NCBI RefSeq assembly: GCF_030161235.1 | Contig: NZ_BSPW01000067.1 | Location: 62,001-126,000 of the forward strand | Direction: 5' to 3' | Length of the DNA: 64,000 nucleotides | DNA from: Vibrio zhanjiangensis | GTDB lineage: Bacteria > Pseudomonadota > Gammaproteobacteria > Enterobacterales > Vibrionaceae | Shown here: piece by piece, positions 1-6,090 of the stretch | Layout of the letters: each line of letters starts with the position of its first letter | Numbering within the stretch: the first letter of the stretch is position 1 | The notes under the pieces: model-generated | Told to the model about the DNA's origin: nothing | The model's database searches: none | Seen by the model: only the letters and a program-made list of their open reading frames with translations | Made by a program: the position numbers and the translations under genes

Positions 1-603
1 ATTGACTATTTCCTAGCAAAGTTTGGTGGGGGGAGCCCCGCTCAAATTACGCCTTTAGCAAAAGAAAGGCTCTGCCATCTCTCGTGGCCGCAAAATGTTT
101 CTCAGCTACAAAGGGTTATGGTGCTACTGGTTTCTTCTTGTACTTACCAAATTGGAGAGCAGGATATTACAAACTTGGGTATACCTGAGTCTATCAAAGT
201 ACGTCCGGACTTAATTGATGCACTCCTTAGCCAAGATCTGGATATCTATCGCCATATTCATCTAGGCCTGTATAAAGCATTAGAGTATTTGAGCAGACAC
301 TTTTTGGAAGATGTATCCTTGCATGATCTTTCTAATGCTTGCTATACGAGCCCATCACACCTGTCATTTTTATTCAGAGAACATTTAAATCGCCCATTTA
401 AAAGTATATTGGTGCAATTGAGAATGCAGTACGCCAAAGGATTAATCATAGATTGTCCAACCATCAAAATCACGGATGTATGTTTGCAATCTGGGTTTGG
501 CGATCTGAGTCATTTTGAGAAAATGTTTAAACGTCATTTTGGAACTACACCAAGGAAATTTCGTGAATATCAACGGCAAGCTCATGCCGATATGCTTTCT
601 TAA
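1..603 (+). CDS. Transcriptional regulator: end of sigma-54-type AAA+ domain fused to AraC-type HTH (5' part outside window)
   Basis: The frame is open from base 1, so the start lies upstream of the window. The first ~55 residues match the end of a sigma-54 activator AAA+ domain: a basic turn, an 'IT..A...L' helix, then WPQNVSQLQ where the family has WPGNVRELQ. The remainder is a two-HTH AraC/XylS DNA-binding domain (YLSRHFLEDVSLHDLSNACY, then SGFGDLSHFEKMFKRHFGTTP). Sigma-54 activators normally end in a Fis-type HTH, so the AraC ending is unusual. The family's sensor II arginine is replaced by serine, so ATP hydrolysis or sigma-54 dependence may be altered. It sits directly upstream of the RebB genes on the same strand, separated by a terminator, and is the obvious candidate regulator of that cluster (inference). 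Confidence 0.8.
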   Translation: MDYFLAKFGGGSPAQITPLAKERLCHLSWPQNVSQLQRVMVLLVSSCTYQIGEQDITNLGIPESIKVRPDLIDALLSQDLDIYRHIHLGLYKALEYLSRHFLEDVSLHDLSNACYTSPSHLSFLFREHLNRPFKSILVQLRMQYAKGLIIDCPTIKITDVCLQSGFGDLSHFEKMFKRHFGTTPRKFREYQRQAHADMLS

Positions 604-619
604 CGAATTCATATAACTA

Positions 620-650
620 AAAAACGGTCCTTTATAGGGCCGTTTTTTTA
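620..650 (+). terminator. Rho-independent terminator after the AraC/AAA regulator
   Basis: A stem of AAAACGGTCC and GGGCCGTTTT (one G-U pair) with a short TTTATA loop is followed by a T run. It lies 17 bases after the regulator stop and insulates the following reb genes, which must therefore have their own promoter in 651-798. Confidence 0.85.
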
Positions 651-798
651 TGACTAACCCCTTGAACAAACTTTTGCTAATTCAAGCCGAATAGTGGGCG
701 AATTCACCTGAGTTTGTTGCTTTTGATTGTTACATACTGAGTTCATACAAGCAGCGAGTTGACAGCGTTTTAGATTGTCACCATCAAAGGAAGCCACT

Positions 799-1044
799 AT
801 GTCAGACCCAGTATCACAATCTGTTTCAGAAGCCACTTTGCTCACAGTCGGTATGTCATCAGCAAACGCTGCCGCTAACTTAATCAATACGGCTAATACA
901 GCACTTTGTCTATCACTTATGAATGCCGTTGCGAATCAGCAAGCGGGCAATATGACTCGCCAAACCTCTTCAGTTCAAGCAAATACTGGAATCATGAGTA
1001 CCGGCAGTGCAGTTCAAAGCGCTGTCGTGGAGAAGATTTTATAA
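799..1044 (+). CDS. RebB-family (R-body / killing trait) small protein, divergent copy
   Basis: An 81-residue protein. The ATG at 799 follows an AAAGGA ribosome site; an upstream TTG at 775 is less likely. It shares the RebB pattern with the next two genes: a short polar start, an alanine/serine-rich helical first half, the block NAVANQQ in the middle, and a second helix with SVQANTGIMSTGSAVQSAVV. RebB-family proteins (Pfam RebB, 'killing trait') polymerise into R-bodies, coiled protein ribbons that unroll abruptly and break membranes in Caedibacter. This copy is more diverged than the next two and has a cysteine (LCLSL) that they lack, so it may be a minor or nucleating subunit (inference). 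Confidence 0.75.
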   Translation: MSDPVSQSVSEATLLTVGMSSANAAANLINTANTALCLSLMNAVANQQAGNMTRQTSSVQANTGIMSTGSAVQSAVVEKIL

Positions 1045-1066
1045 AAACACCAAAGCACATTACATG

Positions 1067-1081
1067 CGGTGTGGCACACCG
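1067..1081 (+). other. Intergenic hairpin between the first and second rebB-like genes
   Basis: CGGTGT and ACACCG form a perfect 6-bp stem around GGC in the gap between the two genes. There is no T run, so it is more likely an mRNA processing or stability element than a terminator. Confidence 0.4.
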
Positions 1082-1113
1082 TTCACTACCTCTACAAAGC
1101 AAAGGAGACAACT

Positions 1114-1380
1114 ATGCCAAACACAGTCGATAGCTCAGTGACCGACTCTGTCACTCAGGTGAACACTAAGGTTTTGGGTGATACGCCAGCATCTGCGATG
1201 GGAAATCTGATGTTGACAACCAGCCAAAGTCTGAGTGTGTCAGGTCAGAATGCGGCAACGGGTCAGCAACAAGCCAATGTTATGCACCAAGCGGCTACGG
1301 TACAAGGAATCAACGCGTTGATGAACACAGGTAATGCGGTGACCGGAACGGTGACCGGCAACATTATCGACCGAGGATAA
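1114..1380 (+). CDS. rebB: RebB-family R-body structural protein
   Basis: An 88-residue protein starting at the ATG at 1114, seven bases after a strong AAAGGAGA site. It has the classic RebB signature: an N-terminal V-DSVTQVNTKVLGD block, an AMGN-TTSQS helix, a GQQQANVMHQAATVQG centre, and a small-residue-rich tail. In Caedibacter, RebA, RebB and RebD of this family co-assemble into the R-body ribbon in the cytoplasm. It is nearly identical over long stretches to the next gene (for example TVQGINALMNTGNAVTGTV in both), showing a tandem duplication. Its role as a main ribbon subunit is inferred from the family and from the strong ribosome site. Confidence 0.88.
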   Translation: MPNTVDSSVTDSVTQVNTKVLGDTPASAMGNLMLTTSQSLSVSGQNAATGQQQANVMHQAATVQGINALMNTGNAVTGTVTGNIIDRG

Positions 1381-1424
1381 CCTCAATAAACACACTTTAA
1401 CTGACAAAGAGAAAGGAAAAAACA

Positions 1425-1703
1425 ATGCCAAACTATGTAAATGAAGCCATCACAGATTCAGTGACTCAAGTTAATACTAAAGTTATTGGAGATGTACCCG
1501 CTACGGCAATGGGCAATCTAATGATGACCACAAGTCAAGCATTAGGTATTGCAGCGCAAAACCTAACGACTGGTCAGCAGCAAGCTAACGTGATGTGGCA
1601 AGCCGCAACAGTACAAGGAATCAACGCATTAATGAACACGGGTAATGCAGTGACAGGTACTGTTTCTGGTCAAATCATTGACCGTGGTGACACTCGACGT
1701 TAA
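1425..1703 (+). CDS. rebB: RebB-family R-body structural protein, tandem paralogue
   Basis: A 92-residue protein with its own GAGAAAGGA ribosome site. It follows the domain pattern of the preceding gene: ITDSVTQVNTKVIGD near the start, NLMMTTSQALGI, GQQQANVMWQAATVQG, and the shared C-terminal small-residue block. It ends in a short DTRR extension that the neighbour lacks. The two copies differ mostly in the first helix and at core positions (H/W after VM), as expected if they are co-assembling but non-identical ribbon subunits. A GC-rich hairpin follows immediately and may protect the 3' end of the message for the two main subunits. Confidence 0.88.
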   Translation: MPNYVNEAITDSVTQVNTKVIGDVPATAMGNLMMTTSQALGIAAQNLTTGQQQANVMWQAATVQGINALMNTGNAVTGTVSGQIIDRGDTRR

Positions 1704-1711
1704 TTCAAGCA

Positions 1712-1731
1712 GTAGGGGGGACGCCCCCTAC
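1712..1731 (+). other. GC-rich intercistronic hairpin after the tandem rebB genes
   Basis: GTAGGGGG and CCCCCTAC form a perfect 8-bp stem around GACG. It is followed by ATTGTTTC rather than a T run and lies 26 bases before the next ATG. This is typical of an mRNA stabilising or attenuating stem inside an operon, giving more structural protein than downstream products (inference). Confidence 0.55.
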
Positions 1732-1757
1732 ATTGTTTCTATTGAGGAAGGCGTATC

Positions 1758-2030
1758 ATGTTTAAAGACGAAACCAAACAAACTTTCCATATCACAGATA
1801 AATCACTGGCTCAGTCAGGTGCGTTGGCTGTGCAAGATGCAGCAAACTCTTTTAGAGATATGAGTACGCTGCTGACCACAGCAAGCGGTGTTGCCTTGGC
1901 CAATTTTATTGAATCTGGTGACGCTTCCTATCTGCAAGCGTTAGATAAAATCAATGAGCAAGCAAGAGCGTCCAAAGAAAACTTTGTTGAACTCTACTCG
2001 CATGTCAATCAGGCAAGAAAGAACATCTGA
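1758..2030 (+). CDS. Small helical protein of the reb operon, unknown family
   Basis: A 90-residue protein with the ATG preceded by GAGGAAGG. It is predominantly helical and polar, with no signal peptide or membrane segment. The pattern LAQSGALAVQDAANSF followed by MSTLLTTASGVALANF resembles the amphipathic small-residue helices of RebB proteins but lacks the central QQ block, so it may be a distant RebB relative or an assembly factor. The C-terminal third is a charged helix (KINEQARASKENFVEL). It is co-directional and tightly spaced with the genes on either side (9 bases to the next start), so it is probably co-transcribed. No function can be assigned from sequence alone. Confidence 0.7.
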   Translation: MFKDETKQTFHITDKSLAQSGALAVQDAANSFRDMSTLLTTASGVALANFIESGDASYLQALDKINEQARASKENFVELYSHVNQARKNI

Positions 2031-2039
2031 CTAGAGAAC

Positions 2040-2429
2040 ATGAAAATGGATGGAAAAATTAACCCAAACCCTGCGGGTGAGAATGCGCAAGACAATTATT
2101 CACTGGATATGGTTGATACGATTTTTGCAGACACCTTATCGCGTGGTATGCAAAACGCGATTGTGTCACAGCAAAATGCTCAAATGGCGTCATCGAGCTC
2201 CGTCACTCACGCTTGTGCGAGAATTTTGCAAGCGCAATCTAAACCTGAAGCAACCATTGAAATACACCCGAATACGAATAAACCGCCTAGGCTTGAGCAA
2301 AGTCTTGACGTTGAATCTAAGCCAAGAAAAAGGGCCAGACCAAGTTCTAAGACGGCATTGTTCGCTATTGGGGTGACACTCTTGTCTTTGTTTATTGCAG
2401 GTACAGTTTGGCAATACGTTACGACATAA
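2040..2429 (+). CDS. RebB-like domain with C-terminal membrane anchor
   Basis: A 129-residue protein. Residues ~22-65 (LDMVDTIFADTLSRGMQNAI, VSQQNAQMASSSSVTHACAR) match the RebB central and second-helix pattern. A proline/lysine/arginine-rich linker follows (EIHPNTNKPPRL, ESKPRKRARPSS), then one hydrophobic segment at ~106-126 (ALFAIGVTLLSLFIAGTVW) near the C-terminus. This is the topology of a tail-anchored inner-membrane protein with the RebB part in the cytoplasm. It could tether or nucleate the R-body at the membrane, which would fit a weapon that must pierce it (inference). The start is ambiguous between ATG 2040 and ATG 2046; both are in frame. Confidence 0.72.
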   Translation: MKMDGKINPNPAGENAQDNYSLDMVDTIFADTLSRGMQNAIVSQQNAQMASSSSVTHACARILQAQSKPEATIEIHPNTNKPPRLEQSLDVESKPRKRARPSSKTALFAIGVTLLSLFIAGTVWQYVTT

Positions 2430-2439
2430 GGTGAAGAGT

Positions 2440-2694
2440 ATGACTGAAAAGCAAAGTGAACACATCGCTAAAGATGACTTAGACGTCGAAAAAGGGCGCT
2501 ACACACTAAGGCCCACGGAGGCATTTGAGGCACCGCAATTTGATTTTGCGCGCTTAAATGCTCAACTTAACCAAAACTTTGAGCAATTGACCACTCAGTT
2601 AACGATGATGCATACCGATCTGGCACAAGCACTCAATGACAATATGACGTTTCTTAGAGAAAAGATGACTCAAGAATCGAATCACAAGCCATAA
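2440..2694 (+). CDS. Small coiled-coil protein closing the reb operon, unknown family
   Basis: An 84-residue protein. The ATG at 2440 follows GGTGAAGAG, 10 bases after the preceding stop. The first half is charged and proline-containing. From ~residue 40 there is a helical stretch with regular hydrophobic spacing (ARLNAQLNQNFEQLTTQL, then MHTDLAQALNDNMTFLREKM) that looks like a coiled coil. It has no signal peptide or membrane segment. It is the last gene before a strong terminator and is probably the final cistron of the operon that starts at 799. Its function is unknown; assembly chaperone or R-body length control are possibilities only. Confidence 0.7.
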   Translation: MTEKQSEHIAKDDLDVEKGRYTLRPTEAFEAPQFDFARLNAQLNQNFEQLTTQLTMMHTDLAQALNDNMTFLREKMTQESNHKP

Positions 2695-2710
2695 AGATTG
2701 AGCAATTGCC

Positions 2711-2752
2711 AAGCCTTCCTGGTAGTGCATTTTATGTCTACCAGGCTTTTTA
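2711..2752 (+). terminator. Rho-independent terminator of the reb operon
   Basis: CCTGGTAG at 2718-2725 pairs with CTACCAGG at 2738-2745. It is flanked by AAGC on the left and by a CTTTTT run on the right, directly after the last gene of the operon. The convergent gene on the minus strand ends 50 bases further on. Confidence 0.85.
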
Positions 2753-2801
2753 TTGGAGAGTATTCCAATATCAAAAATACGGAGCCATTTGGCTCCATAC
2801 C

Positions 2802-3158
2802 TTATCGGTTTTCTTGTATGACTTTTTCAACCTCGCACAGATCAATCTCTGGCCCAAGCTCAACTTTTTGGGCATTTGGCTTAATCCAAGACGGTTTCCT
2901 TTTAAAGCCAATATGGTAGGCAACGGCTTCCAATACCACTTGATGCTCCCCAATTCGGACTAATGAAAAGCTGCGTTCAGTACCGATTATTCTTCCGCGT
3001 GGGGAAGTTTGCAAATAGGCGTTGAGCTTATCTATTTTCAGTTGGTTTTCTTTTGTCGTTGGAATCGTGTCTGGCTCTGTGGCGCCAACAATGATTCGTT
3101 CTACATGACCAATATCCGTAATATCATAACTGGAGGTGGTTCGGTCGGATTTGAACAT
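2802..3158 (-). CDS. Hypothetical protein, third gene of the DUF2589-type cluster
   Basis: A 118-residue protein starting at the ATG at 3158 behind GGAGACAAAT; the longer open frame upstream to 3236 lacks a ribosome site. It is soluble and mixed alpha/beta, with no signal peptide. Features seen are a charged start (MFKSDRTTSSYDITDIGHVE), a beta-rich middle (RGRIIGTERSFSLVRIGEHQ) and a C-terminal ELGPEIDLCEVEKV. I do not recognise a family. It is co-directional with two upstream DUF2589-type genes, 53 bases after the previous stop, with a hairpin between them, so it probably belongs to the same transcript running towards the reb operon terminator. Confidence 0.65.
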   Translation of the reverse strand: MFKSDRTTSSYDITDIGHVERIIVGATEPDTIPTTKENQLKIDKLNAYLQTSPRGRIIGTERSFSLVRIGEHQVVLEAVAYHIGFKRKPSWIKPNAQKVELGPEIDLCEVEKVIQENR

Positions 3159-3175
3159 ATTTGTCTCCTTTAGTA

Positions 3176-3194
3176 GGCACAACCAAGTTGTGCC
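3176..3194 (-). other. Intercistronic hairpin in the DUF2589 operon
   Basis: GGCACAAC and GTTGTGCC form a perfect 8-bp stem with a 3-base CAA loop, between the stop at 3212 and the ATG at 3158. No T run follows on the minus strand. It probably acts in mRNA processing or partial attenuation. Confidence 0.5.
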
Positions 3195-3211
3195 ATAGGT
3201 GAAAGAGTTGG

Positions 3212-3814
3212 TTATGCAGGAATCGGCATTATGCATTGATCAAGCATATCCAAAACGCGTGACAAGCCCTCAGGTGGTGGGAGCTGCTTAGCCACCACAT
3301 TGACATCATATTTGGCTGAGTTATCACTTTTTCGGGTTGACTCTTTACTGGATGAAATGGAACCGCTCATCTTGGCTTTCATTTTAAATAATCCAGCATT
3401 GAGCTCGGTCTCTACCTGGGTGCTGGCTTCCATTTCGTCTTTACTCGACTCAGAAAATGATGACTTTACTTCCATTGAGAAATTGATATCAACATCAGTG
3501 ACCTGTAGAGACGGAATATTAATGATCGACATTAAAGGCACTTCAACCTTGTAAGTTTTTTGCTCGTTCCCTTCTTGTTGTTTAAATGAAAAGGGAACAG
3601 TACGTATTTCATAATTTGGGATGTGTATGGAGCCATCACTTGGTTTGTGTGCAGCATTGAGATCTTTAAAACAAACACGCTCAATAAAGTTGATAGTCGT
3701 ACTTGCCAACATTTCCTGAGCGTTACAAGCCGCAGTTAGGGGGGCACCAATAAGGTCTTCCATTGGTAGCCCCCGGAATTGATCGGCAATGTTAAGTAGT
3801 TTTGAGTCTGGCAT
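3212..3814 (-). CDS. DUF2589 family protein
   Basis: A 200-residue protein; the ATG follows AAGGAGACACACT. The N-terminal segment FRGLPMEDLIGAPLTAACNA matches the start of the uncharacterised DUF2589 family, followed by a helical 'AQEMLASTTINFIE' and a beta-rich middle (TYKVEVPLMSIINIPSLQV, VTDVDINFSMEVKSS). A serine-rich, low-complexity charged region precedes the C-terminal NVVAKQLPPPEGLSRVLDML. It has no signal or membrane segment. It is 11 bases downstream of a smaller paralogue-like gene, so the two are one operon. The neighbouring RebB genes suggest a role with the R-body, for example as cargo, coat or chaperone (inference). Confidence 0.72.
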   Translation of the reverse strand: MPDSKLLNIADQFRGLPMEDLIGAPLTAACNAQEMLASTTINFIERVCFKDLNAAHKPSDGSIHIPNYEIRTVPFSFKQQEGNEQKTYKVEVPLMSIINIPSLQVTDVDINFSMEVKSSFSESSKDEMEASTQVETELNAGLFKMKAKMSGSISSSKESTRKSDNSAKYDVNVVAKQLPPPEGLSRVLDMLDQCIMPIPA

Positions 3815-3825
3815 AGTGTGTCTCC

Positions 3826-4308
3826 TTAGATGAGTTTATATAGCTCGTTCATTAAACGCAGGTAACCCTCAGAGGGTTCTCCATTTTCGAACTCGACTTC
3901 AATACTGGCCATGCGCGAACTGTTATCGTTGTACAGGCTCGCCAGAATGTGCTTTTCCGCTTCTATCACCATATTGTCGGTTTTGGTTCTTGTTTCGACA
4001 GGCGTGACTTCAATCAAGTCATCTAAGCCGATTTCAAACTTGGTGTTCATTTGTTTGATTTTGAGTGGAGAAGGCTGGAACAAAGTAATGGTTGGGATGG
4101 AGATGGTTTTATATGTGATACCTTCAGTGGGCGAAGGGTTGTCCATATCGGGGATTTTGGCTTCGATTTGCTTTGGTGTTCCATCAGGATTAAACCACTG
4201 TTGGAAAGACGCGACTTGGGCATTATCTATTTGCTTTTGGGCTTCGGACGCTGAACCAAGAATAGCTTCCACTAGAGCTTGAAGTGTGACTTGCTTTTTC
4301 ATGTGCAT
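3826..4308 (-). CDS. DUF2589-like protein, first gene of the operon
   Basis: A 160-residue protein. Two in-frame ATG codons (4308 and 4302) follow a strong TAGGAGGA site; the first has the usual spacing. It has the same layout as its neighbour: an N-terminal helix (LQALVEAILGSASEAQKQID), then beta strands (YKTISIPTITLFQPSPLKIK, FEIGLDDLIEVTPVETRTK) and a C-terminal EPSEGYLRLMNELYKLI that parallels the neighbour's EGLSRVLDML. I read this as a diverged DUF2589 relative. It is transcribed away from the fused RebB gene at 4476, so the 167-base gap between them must hold both promoters. Confidence 0.65.
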   Translation of the reverse strand: MHMKKQVTLQALVEAILGSASEAQKQIDNAQVASFQQWFNPDGTPKQIEAKIPDMDNPSPTEGITYKTISIPTITLFQPSPLKIKQMNTKFEIGLDDLIEVTPVETRTKTDNMVIEAEKHILASLYNDNSSRMASIEVEFENGEPSEGYLRLMNELYKLI

Positions 4309-4475
4309 ACGTTCCTCCTATTTTCACATGCATCACTATTGTTAAGCCTTAGTGAGATTGGTGATTGGGGGAAGCAATGGCATTTTGCGGCAATGGTAGG
4401 ATTATGGCGCGTGTTTCCCCAAGTCCAGAGCAGTATTGCCAATTATTCTATCTAAGCTAACTAAAGGAGAGAGTT

Positions 4476-5087
4476 ATGACAGTACGAGGAAACACTTATC
4501 TAGACAATGAAACTAAGGTGATTGAGATTATTGCTGGCGAGCAAGAGCCGGCAGTGGTTACCTTTATCCCTAATCGTCGCTTTGATTCTGCCATTTTGAC
4601 GATTGAGATGAAGGGCGACCTGGGCCACAACAATGAGTTTGTTGATCTTTATGTGAATGGGAATAAGGCCGAAAGCTTAACGACTCACAATCATGATAAA
4701 ACCTACCAAACCGTATATAAAGGCGATATTTCTCAGTGGGTTTTGGAGTCAAGTATGATCACGCTAGAATTTATCCCAACGCGTTATGTAAATAAACTTT
4801 GGAGTTATGCATGGGCTGCAAACATCACTTTATCACTAAGTGGTTTTGAAGCGTCAATGGATGGTGGAGAGATGGTTGAAATGTCGACTCCTGCAGCGGC
4901 GAGTGCCAATCAAATGCTCTCGGTAGGGCATGCGTTGTCGACGGGGGCTCAAACCGCCAGTTCAAGTCAACATCAAACAATGAATGTTCAGTTCACTGCT
5001 AATACGTTGGGCATTCAAACCATATTATCAATTGGAACGGGTGTCAGTGGCGCGGTTGCTAGTGAACTTATTGACAGTAGCCATTAG
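4476..5087 (+). CDS. RebB domain fused to a beta-rich N-terminal domain
   Basis: A 203-residue protein with the ATG behind AAAGGAGAGAG. Residues ~136-203 (TPAAASANQMLSVGHALSTG, QHQTMNVQFTANTLGIQTIL, GTGVSGAVASELID) follow the RebB pattern, with QHQ where the others have QQQ. Residues ~10-128 form a separate domain with alternating hydrophobic residues and tryptophans (IEIIAGEQEPAVVTFIPNRR, NEFVDLYVNGNKAE, SYAWAANITLSLSGFE), typical of a beta-sandwich or jelly-roll. I know of no RebB protein with such a head. It has its own promoter region and sits apart from the main operon. It could decorate the ribbon with a binding or cap domain (inference). Confidence 0.72.
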   Translation: MTVRGNTYLDNETKVIEIIAGEQEPAVVTFIPNRRFDSAILTIEMKGDLGHNNEFVDLYVNGNKAESLTTHNHDKTYQTVYKGDISQWVLESSMITLEFIPTRYVNKLWSYAWAANITLSLSGFEASMDGGEMVEMSTPAAASANQMLSVGHALSTGAQTASSSQHQTMNVQFTANTLGIQTILSIGTGVSGAVASELIDSSH

Positions 5088-5103
5088 GCACTGTTGAAAC
5101 AAA

Positions 5104-5125
5104 CGCCACCTTTGGTGAGGTGGCG
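5104..5125. terminator. Hairpin between convergent genes
   Basis: CGCCACC at 5104-5110 pairs with GGTGGCG at 5119-5125 around TTTGGTGA. It sits between the stop at 5087 and the end of the convergent gene at 5151. T runs are weak on both sides, so this is a possible bidirectional terminator. Confidence 0.55.
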
Positions 5126-5150
5126 TGATTAGCGAGCACATGATCTACGA

Positions 5151-6080
5151 TTAAAGCACATTGATATAGGGCTCAAACGCACTGATCAGAAACGGAAAAC
5201 GATCCGTTACATCGACGGTTGAATACCAAGATTCCAGTGCGCTGGTTTTGCTGTCTTGGAAGTTAAACACCACGTAGACTAACGTTCTCTCGCCTGCATA
5301 ATGGACACGAGCATCAATACTCACAAGATGAATTGATTTAGAATTACCTTCACTACGCTGGCGATACATTTTTTCATAAAAGTCATACCCGTAGCTGAGC
5401 AAATAATTGAGAGCTCGTTCCTCATCGGTTACGCCATTATTGCTCGCTAGCGATAAATACAGCTCTATCACATGAGTCAGATCTCGGCATGATTGGGGAT
5501 TATGCAATTTGGGAATATGTTTGGCGATGTCGTGTGCCGTCATTGAGCGAAACTTTGTGATAGTAAGCTCATCCAGACTGCTAAGACCCCCACTTGATCT
5601 CCCAACGACGAGTACATTGATGGTTCGCCGTGGATTGGATTTGGTATCGGTTAACGCATTAATAAGCTGCTGCATGTTGTATTCGCTTGGTACCAGTTGA
5701 TAGAGCCGATTGCCGTAAACATCTTCCAAATACCAGTCCAACTCTCTGGCGAGGTATCGGCATCGACGTGTCTTTAGAACTTGGCGGATTAAGCTCTGAT
5801 CCGTGTCCTTATTGCTGGTGGTATCATTTGCTCTGGGAAGAGTCACTGCGCAAGGTTCAACTTTTTGGCAAAAGTCACTTTGACTAATGCTAACACCGTA
5901 GGCGTCGATCCATTTGGCGTGAGCTCGAAACTCATTTTCAACACTTTTGTCTGGCCAATCAGCGCTAATACAGCCAAGAGCGTACACATCGCTAGCCAAA
6001 TCCTCTAAACCAAAAGAAGAGGTAGCGCTGCGTTTTTGAACAACGCGATTGGGATTCAATACGTGATAGGGGGTGATCAT
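5151..6080 (-). CDS. PatG C-terminal-domain-like protein, second copy
   Basis: A 309-residue protein. The ATG at 6080 is preferred because AGGAGAG lies just before it; an in-frame ATG at 6116 would overlap the upstream gene. It resembles the C-terminal region of cyanobactin maturation proteases (PatG): a VYALG opening, a SLIRQVL...YLARELDWYLED block, a 'Y.LVPSEYNMQQLINAL' block, INVLVVGRSSG, and a closing VYVVFNF ... WYSTVDVTDRFPFLISAFE, where PatG proteins have a 'VDVT..FPF...' end. The N-terminal subtilisin domain of PatG is absent. It lies 10 bases downstream of a paralogue. In this setting it may be a modification or docking partner (inference). Confidence 0.62.
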   Translation of the reverse strand: MITPYHVLNPNRVVQKRSATSSFGLEDLASDVYALGCISADWPDKSVENEFRAHAKWIDAYGVSISQSDFCQKVEPCAVTLPRANDTTSNKDTDQSLIRQVLKTRRCRYLARELDWYLEDVYGNRLYQLVPSEYNMQQLINALTDTKSNPRRTINVLVVGRSSGGLSSLDELTITKFRSMTAHDIAKHIPKLHNPQSCRDLTHVIELYLSLASNNGVTDEERALNYLLSYGYDFYEKMYRQRSEGNSKSIHLVSIDARVHYAGERTLVYVVFNFQDSKTSALESWYSTVDVTDRFPFLISAFEPYINVL

Positions 6081-6090
6081 ACTCGCTCTC

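Noticed and set aside
662..678. Sigma-54-like promoter (TTGAAC...TTTGCT) before the reb operon
   Set aside because: The GC of the -12 element is in place, but the -24 element has GA, not GG; the match is too poor to call although the upstream regulator would make it attractive.
3159..3236. Longer N-terminus for the protein ending at 2802
   Set aside because: The extra 26 residues overlap the coding end of the upstream gene and include the intercistronic hairpin; a good ribosome site marks ATG 3158.
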